Below, piece after piece: positions 41,416 through 50,760 of a DNA stretch of 64,000 nt. The notes under the pieces were generated by a model. The model was given only the letters and a program-made list of their open reading frames with translations. It had not been told where the DNA came from and did not search any database. The stretch's first letter is position 1. Every line of letters begins with the position of its first letter. Both the position numbers and the translations under genes were made by a program. This stretch comes from CAZDDI01 sp964504195 (GTDB lineage Bacteria > Chloroflexota > Anaerolineae > B4-G1 > SLSP01), in the NCBI GenBank assembly GCA_964504195.1, contig CAZDDI010000013.1:21288-85287 (forward strand). Reading direction: 5' to 3'.

Positions 41416-41784
41416 TCAGAAGTCCAGGCCGGCTTTACGAGCCGCCTCGGCCAACGTCTTCACACGGCCGTGGTATTTATACCCGGCGCGGTCGAACACG
41501 ACCTGTTCGATGCCTTTTGCCAACGCCCGCTCAGCGAGCAGCTTGCCCACGGCCTGCGCCTGTTCCGTCTTCTTCATACCTGCCAGCTCCGCTACCAGGG
41601 CTTTATCCATAGTGGATGCCGCCGCCAGCGTGTGACCCACGCTATCATCAATGATCTGCGCATAAATATGATGTAGACTACGGAATACATTCAGGCGTGG
41701 ACGTTCTGGCGTCCCCACGACCTTTTTACGGACGTGAAGACGACGCCGTTCGCGGGCTTTATAACGATTAACTTCCGGTTTCAT
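41416..41784 (-). CDS. rplR: Ribosomal protein uL18
   Basis: The 122-residue 5S rRNA binder has the basic opening [29 protein letters not shown] segment and the core [15 protein letters not shown], ending [19 protein letters not shown]. It has the standard position between rplF and rpsE. Confidence 0.97.
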   Translation of the reverse strand: MKPEVNRYKARERRRLHVRKKVVGTPERPRLNVFRSLHHIYAQIIDDSVGHTLAAASTMDKALVAELAGMKKTEQAQAVGKLLAERALAKGIEQVVFDRAGYKYHGRVKTLAEAARKAGLDF

Positions 41785-41825
41785 ATTTCACCCTCAGTAC
41801 CACGCTTAAAAATTAGGGAAGCGGT

Positions 41826-42368
41826 TTAACCCTTCCCGGATTTACCGGCCTTGCGCCGGACAATCTCACCCTGATAGCGGATGCCCTTGCCCAGGTAAGG
41901 CTCCACAGGACGCCAGCCGCGAATCTCAGCAGCCAACTGTCCCACCACTTGCTTGTCAATTCCACGCACGGTGACGCTATTAGCGCGAGGATTCACCTCA
42001 AATACCACGTCCGCTGGCGCGGGAATTACCACAGGATGTGAATATCCCAAGTTGAGCACCAATGTCGAACCCTGCAATTCAGCCTTGTAGCCGGTTCCGC
42101 TGATTTCCAGAGTAATCGCATAGCCCTCGGTCACACCCACGACCATATTGTTCAAAAGAGCACGGCTCAGCCCATGCAAGGCACGGTTTTGCCGCTCATC
42201 ATTAGGGCGCTGTACAGATAATACATTCTCTTCCAGAACAATTGTCATGTTCGGGTGAAAGGTCTGCGACAGCTGCCCCTTAGGCCCTTTGACCGTAACT
42301 TGTGGGCCATCAAACTGCACAGTTACACCGGCCGGCACCGGAATCGGCATTCTACCAATCCGCGACAC
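41826..42368 (-). CDS. rplF: Ribosomal protein uL6
   Basis: The 180-residue two-domain protein starts SRIGRMPIPVPAGV and ends EPYLGKGIRYQGEIVRRKAGKSGKG, the conserved 23S-binding tail. The GTG at 42368 is chosen because AAGGAGG lies 5 bases upstream. The longer frame to 42419 overlaps rpsH and lacks a site. Confidence 0.96.
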   Translation of the reverse strand: MSRIGRMPIPVPAGVTVQFDGPQVTVKGPKGQLSQTFHPNMTIVLEENVLSVQRPNDERQNRALHGLSRALLNNMVVGVTEGYAITLEISGTGYKAELQGSTLVLNLGYSHPVVIPAPADVVFEVNPRANSVTVRGIDKQVVGQLAAEIRGWRPVEPYLGKGIRYQGEIVRRKAGKSGKG

Positions 42369-42384
42369 AGCTACCTCCTTCAGG

Positions 42385-42792
42385 CTACCAAATGTAGCAA
42401 ATGACCTCGCCGCCCACATTGAGGCGCCGGGCCTGTTGCCCGGTCAAGACCCCCTTGGGCGTTGAAAGGATAGAAATACCCATCCCACTGCGTACCCAGG
42501 GAATCTCTTGCGCTGGCGTATAAATACGCCGTCCAGGCTTACTCACGCGCTTCAAACCGGTGATAACAGGCCGTTGGTGCTTGAGATCACCCACATACTT
42601 CAAGTGAACGATCAGGTGTGGTTGTGGTTTATCGTTGGTTACCTGGTAAGCCTGCACATAGCCTTCTTCTTTGAGAATTTTAGCAATCGCCACTTTAATT
42701 TTAGATGACGGCATCGTCACACTCTCATGACGTACCATGAGGGCATTCCGAATCCGCGTCAACATATCAGCAATTGGGTCAGTGGTCACCAT
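42385..42792 (-). CDS. rpsH: Ribosomal protein uS8
   Basis: The 135-residue protein has [21 protein letters not shown] and the C-terminal rRNA-binding motif [31 protein letters not shown]. In enterobacteria S8 represses the spc operon; no matching mRNA mimic near rplE was recognised by eye. Confidence 0.97.
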   Translation of the reverse strand: MVTTDPIADMLTRIRNALMVRHESVTMPSSKIKVAIAKILKEEGYVQAYQVTNDKPQPHLIVHLKYVGDLKHQRPVITGLKRVSKPGRRIYTPAQEIPWVRSGMGISILSTPKGVLTGQQARRLNVGGEVICYIW

Positions 42793-42803
42793 TACTCAAC
42801 TCC

Positions 42804-42986
42804 TTACCAACTGGATTTGACCATGCCGGGGATTTTCCCCTCCAGGGCCAACTCACGCAAACAAATGCGGCACAAGCCGAAGCGGCGATAATACCCTCGC
42901 GGGCGACCACAGCGGTTGCAACGATTGCGCACCCGCACTTGATACTTACGTCGGGTTTCCCGAATGGGCATTGACGTTTTAGCCAT
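42804..42986 (-). CDS. rpsZ: Ribosomal protein uS14, zinc-binding type Z
   Basis: The 60-residue short S14 has the zinc knuckles C23-x2-C26 and C39-x2-C42 ([20 protein letters not shown]) and the ending [15 protein letters not shown]. This is the compact, zinc-containing form typical of Gram-positive and Chloroflexota ribosomes rather than the long, zinc-free form. Confidence 0.97.
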   Translation of the reverse strand: MAKTSMPIRETRRKYQVRVRNRCNRCGRPRGYYRRFGLCRICLRELALEGKIPGMVKSSW

Positions 42987-43012
42987 AGATAACTCCTTTT
43001 CCTACCTTGTGG

Positions 43013-43552
43013 CTATGCATGCCGGAAAGGCATTCCCAAGAGTTCCAGCAATCGCCGGGCTTCTTCATCTGTCTCAGCGGTCGTGGCAATACAAATTTCC
43101 ATCCCTCGAATTTTGTCAATCTTGTCGTAATTGATTTCGGGGAAGAGCAGTTGCTCACGCAACCCTACGGTGTAATTACCACGCCCATCGAGCTTGTCCG
43201 GCACCCCGCGGAAGTCGCGGGTGCGCGGCAACACCACGTTGAGCACACGATCCAAAAACGCCCACATCCGCTGTTGGCGCAGGGTCACTTTGACCCCAAT
43301 CGCCCGGCCTTCACGCAGCTTGAAGGCTGCGATAGATTTACGGGCTTTGGTAATGACGGGCTGCTGGCCAGTGATGATCCGCAAATCACTAACCGCATGT
43401 TCCAAAGACTTGGGATTATCCATCGCCTCGCCCATCCCAATGTTGATTACCACCTTACGGATACGCGGCACCTGCATCACATTGGTATACCCGAACTCTT
43501 CCATAAGAGCCGGGACAATATCCTGTTCATAACGGGTTCGCAGTTGTTGCAT
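43013..43552 (-). CDS. rplE: Ribosomal protein uL5
   Basis: The 179-residue 5S rRNA-binding protein has [42 protein letters not shown] and [20 protein letters not shown]. It contacts P-site tRNA. It follows rplX by 12 bases in the standard spc order. Confidence 0.97.
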   Translation of the reverse strand: MQQLRTRYEQDIVPALMEEFGYTNVMQVPRIRKVVINIGMGEAMDNPKSLEHAVSDLRIITGQQPVITKARKSIAAFKLREGRAIGVKVTLRQQRMWAFLDRVLNVVLPRTRDFRGVPDKLDGRGNYTVGLREQLLFPEINYDKIDKIRGMEICIATTAETDEEARRLLELLGMPFRHA

Positions 43553-43564
43553 GGGTATCTACTC

Positions 43565-43888
43565 CTAGCTGATGGCCTCGCCACACTTACGGCAGACGCG
43601 CGTCTTGGTGCCATCTTCCAACACCTGGAAGCTTACACGAGTAGCCTCGTCGCAATGGGGGCAAACCAGCAAGACATTGGAGAGATGGATTGGCGCTTCA
43701 TATTGAATGCGCCCCATCTGTACCTGCGCACGCCCAGCTTGCTGCTTACCCTGGTGTTTGGTGATGATATTAACTTTGGAAACCACCACCCGATTTTCTT
43801 TGGGTATCACTCGCAAGACCTTGTTGCGCGCACCCTTGTCATTGCCGGCAATGACTTCTACGGTATCATCTTTTACAATCCGATTCAT
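43565..43888 (-). CDS. rplX: Ribosomal protein uL24
   Basis: The 107-residue assembly initiator has the KOW motif [18 protein letters not shown] and a C-terminal zinc-ribbon-like pair C76-x2-C79 and C99-x2-C102. The cysteine-containing C-terminus is common outside Proteobacteria. GAGAGGTG precedes the ATG. Confidence 0.97.
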   Translation of the reverse strand: MNRIVKDDTVEVIAGNDKGARNKVLRVIPKENRVVVSKVNIITKHQGKQQAGRAQVQMGRIQYEAPIHLSNVLLVCPHCDEATRVSFQVLEDGTKTRVCRKCGEAIS

Positions 43889-43907
43889 CTTTTCACCTCT
43901 CTGCTGG

Positions 43908-44279
43908 TTACAACACTTCGGGTGCCAGCGAGACGATTTTCATAAACCCCTTCTCGCGCAGTTCGCGGGCCACCGGCCCGAAGATACGAGTTCCACGCGG
44001 ATTGAGGTTAGAAGCATCGAGGATTACAGCTGCATTGTCGTCAAAGCGGATGTAGGAGCCATCGGAGCGGCGATATTCTTTGGTCACCCGCACGATGACA
44101 GCCCGCACCACATCACCTTTTCGGACAGAAGCAGTCGGCGTCGAAGATTTCACTGCGGCCACGATAGTATCACCCACCGAACCGTATTTGCGACGTGACC
44201 CCCCGATAACCCGGATACACAGAATTTCCTGTGCTCCCGTATTATCGGCGACTTTTAGGCGAGTTTCGGTCTGAATCAT
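43908..44279 (-). CDS. rplN: Ribosomal protein uL14
   Basis: The 123-residue protein has [23 protein letters not shown] and the end segment [26 protein letters not shown]. It forms an intersubunit bridge. It opens the spc part of the cluster, 12 bases after rpsQ. Confidence 0.98.
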   Translation of the reverse strand: MIQTETRLKVADNTGAQEILCIRVIGGSRRKYGSVGDTIVAAVKSSTPTASVRKGDVVRAVIVRVTKEYRRSDGSYIRFDDNAAVILDASNLNPRGTRIFGPVARELREKGFMKIVSLAPEVL

Positions 44280-44291
44280 CGTTCGCCCCCC

Positions 44292-44543
44292 TTACGCCAC
44301 GCGCTCCAGAATCTCTTCCACGGCCCAACGTTTTTGACGACTGTAAGGCCGGGACTCGACGATCCGCACCATATCACCGATACGACAGGTGTTTTCTTCG
44401 TCATGCGCCATATACTTCTTAGAAGTACGCACCACTTTCTTATACAAAGGATGGCGGTACTGGCGATCCACCCGGACCACCACAGTTTTCTCCATTTTAT
44501 CGCTGGTCACCTGACCGATCAGCCGCTTGCGTTGCTCTTTCAT
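44292..44543 (-). CDS. rpsQ: Ribosomal protein uS17
   Basis: The 83-residue OB-fold protein has KRLIGQVTSDKMEKTVVVRVD, then KYMAHDEENTCRIGDMVRIVE and SRPYSRQKRWAVEEIL. Its start overlaps the rpmC stop by four bases, indicating coupling. Confidence 0.97.
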   Translation of the reverse strand: MKEQRKRLIGQVTSDKMEKTVVVRVDRQYRHPLYKKVVRTSKKYMAHDEENTCRIGDMVRIVESRPYSRQKRWAVEEILERVA

Positions 44544-44758
44544 GCGGCGTCTCCTTTCCCCATCTGACTAGCTATCTCGCGTTCACGTAACACGGTCAAC
44601 ACACGGGCCGTATCTTTGCGTAACACGCGCAGCCGATTTGAATCCTGCAAGCTACCGGCATACCATTGCTGGCGCAGATTAAACATTTCGCGCCGGGTCT
44701 CCCGCAATTGTTGCCGCAACTCCTCTACTGTCAGTTCGCGTAATTCGCTGGCCTGCAT
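44540..44758 (-). CDS. rpmC: Ribosomal protein uL29
   Basis: The 72-residue helical hairpin has ELRELTVEELRQQLRETRRE and FNLRQQWYAGSLQDSNRLRV. It lies near the tunnel exit, where trigger factor and SRP dock. It overlaps rpsQ by four bases and follows rplP by two. Confidence 0.97.
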   Translation of the reverse strand: MQASELRELTVEELRQQLRETRREMFNLRQQWYAGSLQDSNRLRVLRKDTARVLTVLREREIASQMGKGDAA

Positions 44759-44760
44759 AA

Positions 44761-45186
44761 TTACTCTCCTGTCTCACCCTCCAGGCGAGTGACCACCTGG
44801 GTTTTAATGGGCAGCTTATAGGCAGCTAAGCGCAGAGCTTCGCGCGCGACATCTTCTGGGACGCCATCAATCTCGAACATCATCCGACCAGGACGCACCA
44901 CGGCGACCCACTGGTCCACCGAGCCTTTCCCTTTACCCATGCGCGTCTCGGCCGGCTTGGCCGTGATGGGCTTGTCCGGGAAAATGCGCACCCAATACTT
45001 GCCACGGCGGCGCATATGCCGCACAATGGTACGACGCGCAGCTTCGATCTGGCGGGCGGTAATCCAGCACGGCTCCAACGCCTGAAGTCCATATTTGCCA
45101 AAATGGACATCCACGCCCCGGCTTTCCTTGCCCTTGAGCCGCCCACGTTGCTGCTTGCGATACTTGACACGCTTCGGCATCAACAT
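44761..45186 (-). CDS. rplP: Ribosomal protein uL16
   Basis: The 141-residue protein has [43 protein letters not shown] and [11 protein letters not shown]. It shapes the A-site tRNA elbow region. The ATG at 45186 follows GAGGAG by 8 bases; a second Met two codons on is the more usual family start. Confidence 0.97.
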   Translation of the reverse strand: MLMPKRVKYRKQQRGRLKGKESRGVDVHFGKYGLQALEPCWITARQIEAARRTIVRHMRRRGKYWVRIFPDKPITAKPAETRMGKGKGSVDQWVAVVRPGRMMFEIDGVPEDVAREALRLAAYKLPIKTQVVTRLEGETGE

Positions 45187-45203
45187 GTTTTTTTCTCCTC
45201 AGT

Positions 45204-45905
45204 TTAGTCCAGGGGCGCTTCTTCAACGTCCACGGATGCGACTGCCGGTTTCTTCGGCAGAATGTTGCCTTTGTAAATCCACACCTTTACCCCAATACGT
45301 CCGTAAGCGGTAAGGGCTTCTTCCTGGGAAAAATCAATATCCGCACGCAGTGTTTGGAGTGGCACCCGCCCCTCGCGCTGCCATTCCCGGCGGGCCATTT
45401 CCGAACCGGCCAACCGTCCACTACACATGATCTTGACACCCTGCGCCCCGGCCCGCATGGCCTGTCGCACAGCACGCTTCATAGCCCGGCTGTGATAGAT
45501 ACGGCGCTCCAGCTGCGAGACAATGTTCTCCGCCACTAAACGCGCATCCAAATCAGGCTGATCAATCTCCTGCACATCCACATGCACACGCTTGCCACCA
45601 GTTAACGCCTCAAGGCGTTGGCGCAACACTTTAACGTTCTCGCCCTTGCGTCCAATCACCACCCCCGGACGTGCAGTCCAGATGATGACCGAAACTTGAT
45701 TAGGCGGGAAGCGTTCAATCTCGATCCGCGACACGCCGGTTTGGTTGTCTTTGGAGCGCCCCCGCATCTCATCTTCGACGAGTTTGCGGATGGCCTGATC
45801 CTCTGCGAGTAGCGTAGAGTAGGTGCGCCCTTCAGCATACCAGCGCGATTTCCAATCCCGTATGATTTTTAGACGAAACCCGTAAGGGTGAACTTTGCGT
45901 CCCAA
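45204..45905 (-). CDS. rpsC: Ribosomal protein uS3
   Basis: The 233-residue protein starts GRKVHPYGFRLKIIRDWKS and has the KH domain (PGVVIGRKGENVKVLRQRLE) and C-terminal domain GCSG-like SGRLAGSEMARREWQREG. It borders the mRNA entry channel. The tail is short and acidic (VDVEEAPLD). Confidence 0.97.
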   Translation of the reverse strand: MGRKVHPYGFRLKIIRDWKSRWYAEGRTYSTLLAEDQAIRKLVEDEMRGRSKDNQTGVSRIEIERFPPNQVSVIIWTARPGVVIGRKGENVKVLRQRLEALTGGKRVHVDVQEIDQPDLDARLVAENIVSQLERRIYHSRAMKRAVRQAMRAGAQGVKIMCSGRLAGSEMARREWQREGRVPLQTLRADIDFSQEEALTAYGRIGVKVWIYKGNILPKKPAVASVDVEEAPLD

Positions 45906-45919
45906 GATGCGCCTCCTTC

Positions 45920-46276
45920 TTAATCAACCCGTTCTTCAAGGATGACGGTGATGTGGGATGAGCGTTTACGGATGGGGCGATAACGCCCCCGGCTGCCCCA
46001 ACGGGCCCGCCACCCCTTACCTGGGGTCCGTCCCGGCCCTTCATCGGCGAACAGTTGCGCGATGTAAAGGCTTTCCGTATCCAGGCCCAACTCGTCCGCG
46101 TTGGCGATTGCCGAACGCACCAACTTGGCGACCGGGGTCGCAGCAGCATGGGGCATAGCCCGCAACAAAGTTAGTGCCCGTTCGGCCTGCATCCCTCGTA
46201 AGGGATTCATGATACGCCGCACTTTGTTGGGCGTCATCGGAATATGTTTAGCAATAGCTCGCACTTGATCCGACAT
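45920..46276 (-). CDS. rplV: Ribosomal protein uL22
   Basis: The 118-residue protein has AIAKHIPMTPNKVRRIMNPLRGM, ALTLLRAMPHAAATPVAKLVRSAIANA and the tunnel-lining beta-hairpin (PGRTPGKGWRARWGSRGRYRPI), which reaches the constriction of the exit tunnel. It lies between rpsS and rpsC as usual. Confidence 0.97.
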   Translation of the reverse strand: MSDQVRAIAKHIPMTPNKVRRIMNPLRGMQAERALTLLRAMPHAAATPVAKLVRSAIANADELGLDTESLYIAQLFADEGPGRTPGKGWRARWGSRGRYRPIRKRSSHITVILEERVD

Positions 46277-46285
46277 ACCAACCTC

Positions 46286-46567
46286 CTACCGTACCCGGCC
46301 CTTTTTCTCTTTGACGATATGTCCTCGGAAGGTACGGGTCGGCGCAAACTCGCCGAGCCGATGCCCTACCATATTCTCCGTGATGTAGATGGGCACATGC
46401 CGCCGTCCATCATGCACCGCCAACGTATGTCCCACCATCTGCGGAAAGATGACCGACGCACGCGACCAAGTACGGATAACCCGCTTCTCACCAACGCGAT
46501 TCATGGCCTCGATCTTCTTCAACAACTTGGGGTCTACAAACGGCCCTTTCTTCAATGACCGTGACAT
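46286..46567 (-). CDS. rpsS: Ribosomal protein uS19
   Basis: The 93-residue protein has [19 protein letters not shown], then [20 protein letters not shown] and the C-terminal [20 protein letters not shown]. It binds 16S rRNA with S13 in the head. The standard order is kept. Confidence 0.98.
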   Translation of the reverse strand: MSRSLKKGPFVDPKLLKKIEAMNRVGEKRVIRTWSRASVIFPQMVGHTLAVHDGRRHVPIYITENMVGHRLGEFAPTRTFRGHIVKEKKGRVR

Positions 46568-46585
46568 CTTTTACCTCCCCTTCAC

Positions 46586-47425
46586 CTAGCGGCGCCCGGA
46601 GCGCCGGCGGCGGACGATAAGCTTATCGGTGCGTTTATTGCGCCGTGTCTTTTTGCCAAGTGTATACCAACCCCAGGGCGATTTGGGCCCCGGCATACCG
46701 ATGGGCGAACGCCCCTCGCCGCCACCGTGGGGATGATCGCGCGGGCTCATAGCTGAACCACGCACCTCTGGCCGCCGCCCGAGCCAGCGACTGCGGCCCG
46801 CCTTACCGAGTTTCACGTTAGCATGTTCCACATTGCCTACCTGGCCGATGGTCGCCATGCACTCTTTACGCACCAAGCGCATCTCCGCGCTTGGCATACG
46901 CAGCGTAACATAATTACCCTCTTTTGCCAGTACTTGCGCTGCAGCACCCGCCGCGCGCACTAATTGGCCGCCACGACCAGGATTAAGCTCGACGTTATGA
47001 ACCATCGTACCTAATGGGACGCGCTCCAACGGCATCGCATTTCCCACGCGCACCTCGATATTCTCCTGCCCGCTTACCACGACATCGTTGACCTTGAGAC
47101 CCAACGGCGCAAGGATGTAGCGTTTCTCACCATCTACATAATTCAACAGCGCGATACGTGCCGAGCGATTCGGGTCATACTCGATTGACGCCACCCGCGC
47201 AGGGACACTCGGCTTGTTACGCTTAAAATCAATCACCCGATACCTACGTGCATGCCCGCCGCCCCGATGGCGCACAGTAACACGCCCGTAAGCATTCCGC
47301 CCCGCCCGCTTGCGCAAAGGCTCTACAAGACTACGCTCTGGCTTGCTCTTGGTGATTTCTTCAAATGTGTACCCGGTCATCCAACGCCGACCGGGTGAAG
47401 TCGGCTTATGTTTCTTGATTCCCAT
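46586..47425 (-). CDS. rplB: Ribosomal protein uL2
   Basis: The 279-residue protein has the RNA-binding domains and the conserved [13 protein letters not shown] loop, whose His supports the peptidyl-transferase centre, and a [17 protein letters not shown] tail. It associates the subunits. It follows rplW by two bases. Confidence 0.98.
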   Translation of the reverse strand: MGIKKHKPTSPGRRWMTGYTFEEITKSKPERSLVEPLRKRAGRNAYGRVTVRHRGGGHARRYRVIDFKRNKPSVPARVASIEYDPNRSARIALLNYVDGEKRYILAPLGLKVNDVVVSGQENIEVRVGNAMPLERVPLGTMVHNVELNPGRGGQLVRAAGAAAQVLAKEGNYVTLRMPSAEMRLVRKECMATIGQVGNVEHANVKLGKAGRSRWLGRRPEVRGSAMSPRDHPHGGGEGRSPIGMPGPKSPWGWYTLGKKTRRNKRTDKLIVRRRRSGRR

Positions 47426-47427
47426 CG

Positions 47428-47715
47428 TTAAGCCTCCAACGCCTGGATACGCTGATTAGGCGCCAATGTGACAATGGCTTTTTTCCAGGGCGCAACGCGC
47501 ACAATACGCCGGCGGCCCCGCATTTTCGAGCCTTTCGCGGGCATGTTCATCACATTCACCGCGACCACACTCACGCCATAGATTTCCTCAACGGCCTGCT
47601 TGATCTGATTTTTGTTAGCCCGGCGGTTGACTTGAAAGACATACTGCCCTTGCTCCATCAACGTCCCGGTCTTTTCCGTTACCCACGGTCGCACGATCAC
47701 ATCATAAATATCCAT
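47428..47715 (-). CDS. rplW: Ribosomal protein uL23
   Basis: The 95-residue protein has [25 protein letters not shown] and [20 protein letters not shown], the standard family pattern. It forms the docking platform for trigger factor and SRP at the tunnel exit. Three bases separate it from rplD. Confidence 0.97.
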   Translation of the reverse strand: MDIYDVIVRPWVTEKTGTLMEQGQYVFQVNRRANKNQIKQAVEEIYGVSVVAVNVMNMPAKGSKMRGRRRIVRVAPWKKAIVTLAPNQRIQALEA

Positions 47716-47718
47716 ACT

Positions 47719-48342
47719 TCACCCCAAAATCTGCTCGATGAGCTCCAGCGCGCCCAACGGCAACACCAGATGATCGGCACCCAACACATCGCGTACATTC
47801 AAGTACCCAGCGCGCAATGTCTGCACCTTCGGCATATTGTGCGCTGAGCGTTGCACATTCTCGCTTGCCTCGGGCAACAAAATCAATGTCTTGCCTTGAT
47901 CTACGGCCAGATTGCGCAGCACTCCCTGCAATTCTTTAGTCTTGGGGGCCACCATTTCCAACTGCTCTAGCAGCACAATTTGGGACGCGCTCGCCTTGAC
48001 AGAAAGCGCCGAACGTAACGCAGCGCGACGCATCTTGCGCGGCATCCGCTGCTCATAACTGCGCGGCTGCGGCCCATGAGCAACACCACCACCAACAAAG
48101 ATGGGGGCATTACGACTACCGTGTCGGGCGCGCCCGGTACCCTTCTGACGGTACCATTTTGCCGTACTGCGATTGTTTTCGCCACGCGTCTTAGCCTTGT
48201 GCGTACCCTGCCGCGCATTTGCCAGTTGCCGCACCAACGCCTGATGCATCAACGGGACATTGACGGGCACCTCGAAAATTTCCGGACGCAGTTCAATCTC
48301 CGATACCTGTTCGCCCTGCATATTCAACACTGGAACACGCAT
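47719..48342 (-). CDS. rplD: Ribosomal protein uL4
   Basis: The 207-residue protein has the extended tunnel loop (RGENNRSTAKWYRQKGTGRARHG) and the globular domain. In some bacteria L4 represses the S10 operon by leader binding. A large hairpin between rpsJ and rplC in this cluster could be a regulatory leader, but this is unproven. Confidence 0.97.
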   Translation of the reverse strand: MRVPVLNMQGEQVSEIELRPEIFEVPVNVPLMHQALVRQLANARQGTHKAKTRGENNRSTAKWYRQKGTGRARHGSRNAPIFVGGGVAHGPQPRSYEQRMPRKMRRAALRSALSVKASASQIVLLEQLEMVAPKTKELQGVLRNLAVDQGKTLILLPEASENVQRSAHNMPKVQTLRAGYLNVRDVLGADHLVLPLGALELIEQILG

Positions 48343-48344
48343 TG

Positions 48345-48995
48345 CTACTTACCTCCCTTTGCAACCTTTTGCTTGCGCGCTAGTTTCACCAGCACCAGCC
48401 CGCCGTTCGCCCCAGGGACGCTACCCTTGATGGCCAGCAGATTGCGCTCGGGGTCTACCAGCACCACCTCAATATTCTGCGAGGTGACACGCTCCGCGCC
48501 CATGTGCCCACCCATGCGGGTGCCTTTCCAAACACGTCCAGGTGTAGCACAAGCGCCGATAGAGCCGGGATGTCGCTGGCGATCAGACTGACCATGTGTG
48601 GCCGGCCCACCTGCAAACCCGTGGCGCTTAACTACGCCCGCAAAGCCACGCCCCTTGGAGATGCCCACCACATCCACCCGTTCACCGGGGGTAAAGACAT
48701 CCACCTTGATCTCCTGACCCATCTCGTAAGTTTCATCCTCGCGAGTGCGCAGTTCCCTGAGATACCGCAGAGGCGGCAACTTAGCACGTTCAAGATGACC
48801 GCGCTGACCTTTAGTAAGGTGTTTAACTTTGGCCGTCTCGTAACCCAGCTGCACGGCACGATAGCCATCCCGCTCTGGGGTGCGTACCTGCACCACATAG
48901 CACGGGCCAGCTTCAATCACCGTGACCGGCACTACTTCGCCGCTCTCTTTGATGATCTGGGTCATGCCCACTTTCTTGCCTAGAATACCTTTCAT
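48345..48995 (-). CDS. rplC: Ribosomal protein uL3
   Basis: The 216-residue protein opens [21 protein letters not shown] and contains the peptidyl-transferase-reaching loop with the methylatable glutamine in [15 protein letters not shown]. It begins 156 bases after rpsJ, the largest gap inside the S10-spc part, and that gap holds a strong hairpin. Confidence 0.98.
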   Translation of the reverse strand: MKGILGKKVGMTQIIKESGEVVPVTVIEAGPCYVVQVRTPERDGYRAVQLGYETAKVKHLTKGQRGHLERAKLPPLRYLRELRTREDETYEMGQEIKVDVFTPGERVDVVGISKGRGFAGVVKRHGFAGGPATHGQSDRQRHPGSIGACATPGRVWKGTRMGGHMGAERVTSQNIEVVLVDPERNLLAIKGSVPGANGGLVLVKLARKQKVAKGGK

Positions 48996-49059
48996 GTTCT
49001 ACCTCCAGGGACTGCCAGCGCCAGGCACACGCCGCATCATCCCAAATTTCCCATACTTA

Positions 49060-49136
49060 CCCCCCTGGGCATGAACTGCAAGCAGTCACACCCAGGGGGG
49101 CGCAAATCACGGTTACCTTTAGCGCCTGTAGCGCTA
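49060..49136 (-). promoter_or_regulatory. Hairpin leader between rpsJ and rplC
   Basis: CCCCCCTGGG and CCCAGGGGGG (49060-49100) close a stem that continues imperfectly through GTGACTGC/GCAGTTCA, with no T-run after it. A second hairpin, TAGCGC-CTGTA-GCGCTA, is at 49120-49136. Their position before rplC suggests an RNA processing or ribosomal-protein-binding site. Confidence 0.55.
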
Positions 49137-49151
49137 ATGTTCAACTGTGAC

Positions 49152-49460
49152 TTACAGCTTAATTTCGATGTCTACACCGGCGGGCATATTCAGCCGCATC
49201 AGTGTATCAATGGTCTTCGAATCTGGCTCCACGATATCAATCAGCCGCTTGTGCGTGCGAATCTCGAAATGCTCGTGGCTGTCCTTATCAATGAAAGTTG
49301 AGCGCCGCACGGTGTACCGCTCCAGCTGCGTGGGCAAAGGCACCGGGCCAACGACCCGCGCACCCGTGCGCTCAGCAGCCTCGACGATACGCCGGGAGGA
49401 CTCATCCAGAATACGATGATCGTAGCCCTTCAGGCGAATGCGTATCCGTTGTTTAGCCAT
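49152..49460 (-). CDS. rpsJ: Ribosomal protein uS10
   Basis: The 102-residue protein has [22 protein letters not shown] and the loop [31 protein letters not shown] segment, with the family end [11 protein letters not shown]. It also acts as NusE in antitermination complexes. It follows tuf by 27 bases and is separated from rplC by the hairpin leader. Confidence 0.97.
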   Translation of the reverse strand: MAKQRIRIRLKGYDHRILDESSRRIVEAAERTGARVVGPVPLPTQLERYTVRRSTFIDKDSHEHFEIRTHKRLIDIVEPDSKTIDTLMRLNMPAGVDIEIKL

Positions 49461-49487
49461 ACACCACCAGTTTAACCTTGAAGCAGA

Positions 49488-50705
49488 CTAGTCCAACACC
49501 GCGGTGATCACACCCGCGCCAATGGTCAACCCACCCTCACGGATGGCAAAGCGTGAACCAGACTCCAATGCCACCGGAGAGATCAACTCCACCGACATCT
49601 GGGTGCTATCGCCGGGCATAACCATCTCAATGCCATCCGGCAACGTCACCGAACCGGTTACATCCATCGTGCCGATATAGAACTGCGGCTTGTAACCCGT
49701 GAAGAAGGGATTGTGACGCCCGCCCTCATCGCGACGGAGAATATAGACATTGGCCTCGAACTTATACTTGGCCTTCACCGAACCGGTCTTAGCAATCACC
49801 ATACCGCGTCCCACATCATCCTTACCGATACCGCGCAGCAGCAAGCCCGCGTTATCGCCCGCCTCGACCTTGTCGAGAATCTTGTGGAACATTTCCATCG
49901 AAGTCACCACGGTCTTGAGGGGCTTCTCATTCAGGCCCACAATCTCGACCTCGGTGTTGGGGACCATCGTCCCGCGCTCGACACGCCCAGTCACAACCGT
50001 ACCGCGACCCTTGATGGAGAAAACATCCTCGATGGACATCATGAAGGGCTTGTCAGCATCGCGCTCAGGAGTCGGGATATACTCATCCACCACCCGCATG
50101 AGCTCCCAAATGCTGGCGTACTCCGGGGCATCAGGATCACTGCTGGTGCAATTGAGCGCAGTCAATGCAGAACCACGCACGATAGGAGTTTCGTCGCCAG
50201 GGTACTTCTGAGCACTCAGCAGCTCGCGGATTTCCAGCTCAACAAGCTCCAACAGTTCAGGGTCATCCATCAAGTCAACCTTGTTGAGGAAGACTACGAT
50301 AGAGGGAACTTCAACCTGACGCGCCAACAGAATGTGCTCGCGGGTCTGCGGCATCGGGCCATCCACTGCGGAGACCACCAAGATCGCGCCATCCATCTGC
50401 GCCGCGCCCGTGATCATGTTTTTGATGTAGTCGCGGTGTCCAGGGCAGTCAACATGCGCATAGTGCCGATTCTCTGTCTGATACTCAACGTGCGAAATAG
50501 CCACCGTCAAGATTTTAGTCGCATCACGACGGAACATTTTAGCGTCCGCCTTAGCAACTTCATCATAAGCCTTGAACGTAGACCAACCCTTCAGGGACAA
50601 CGTCCGCGTGATAGCGGCCGTCAAAGTGGTCTTGCCGTGGTCAATATGACCGATGGTACCAACATTCACATGTGGCTTAGTGCGCTCGAACTTCTGCTTA
50701 CCCAT
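49488..50705 (-). CDS. tuf: Elongation factor Tu with atypical switch I
   Basis: The 405-residue GTPase delivers aminoacyl-tRNA to the ribosome. The P-loop GHIDHGKTT (19-27), DCPGH (86-90), NKVD and SAL motifs and domains 2 and 3 are intact. The stretch between about 50 and 71, however, reads [20 protein letters not shown], followed by AISHVEY, where almost all EF-Tu have a KAPEEKARGITINxAHVEY-type sequence. The universal R-G-I-T-I is thus replaced and the loop is about five residues longer. Only Thr67 aligns with the GTP-sensing Thr. PGH is followed by Arg91 instead of the usual Ala. It lies in the normal str operon between fusA and rpsJ. Confidence 0.95.
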   Translation of the reverse strand: MGKQKFERTKPHVNVGTIGHIDHGKTTLTAAITRTLSLKGWSTFKAYDEVAKADAKMFRRDATKILTVAISHVEYQTENRHYAHVDCPGHRDYIKNMITGAAQMDGAILVVSAVDGPMPQTREHILLARQVEVPSIVVFLNKVDLMDDPELLELVELEIRELLSAQKYPGDETPIVRGSALTALNCTSSDPDAPEYASIWELMRVVDEYIPTPERDADKPFMMSIEDVFSIKGRGTVVTGRVERGTMVPNTEVEIVGLNEKPLKTVVTSMEMFHKILDKVEAGDNAGLLLRGIGKDDVGRGMVIAKTGSVKAKYKFEANVYILRRDEGGRHNPFFTGYKPQFYIGTMDVTGSVTLPDGIEMVMPGDSTQMSVELISPVALESGSRFAIREGGLTIGAGVITAVLD

Positions 50706-50760
50706 GTTTGCTTCTCCTTCTCCTTGTACTGATGAGAACTTTTATGATTTGATGTGTATT

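Noticed and set aside
50493..50558. Compensated frameshift explaining the odd EF-Tu switch I
   Set aside because: Translation of the two other frames across the segment does not restore the RGITI motif, so a simple double frameshift does not explain it.
49713..50732. 339-codon plus-strand frame opposite tuf
   Set aside because: Antisense shadow of EF-Tu with no domain signature.
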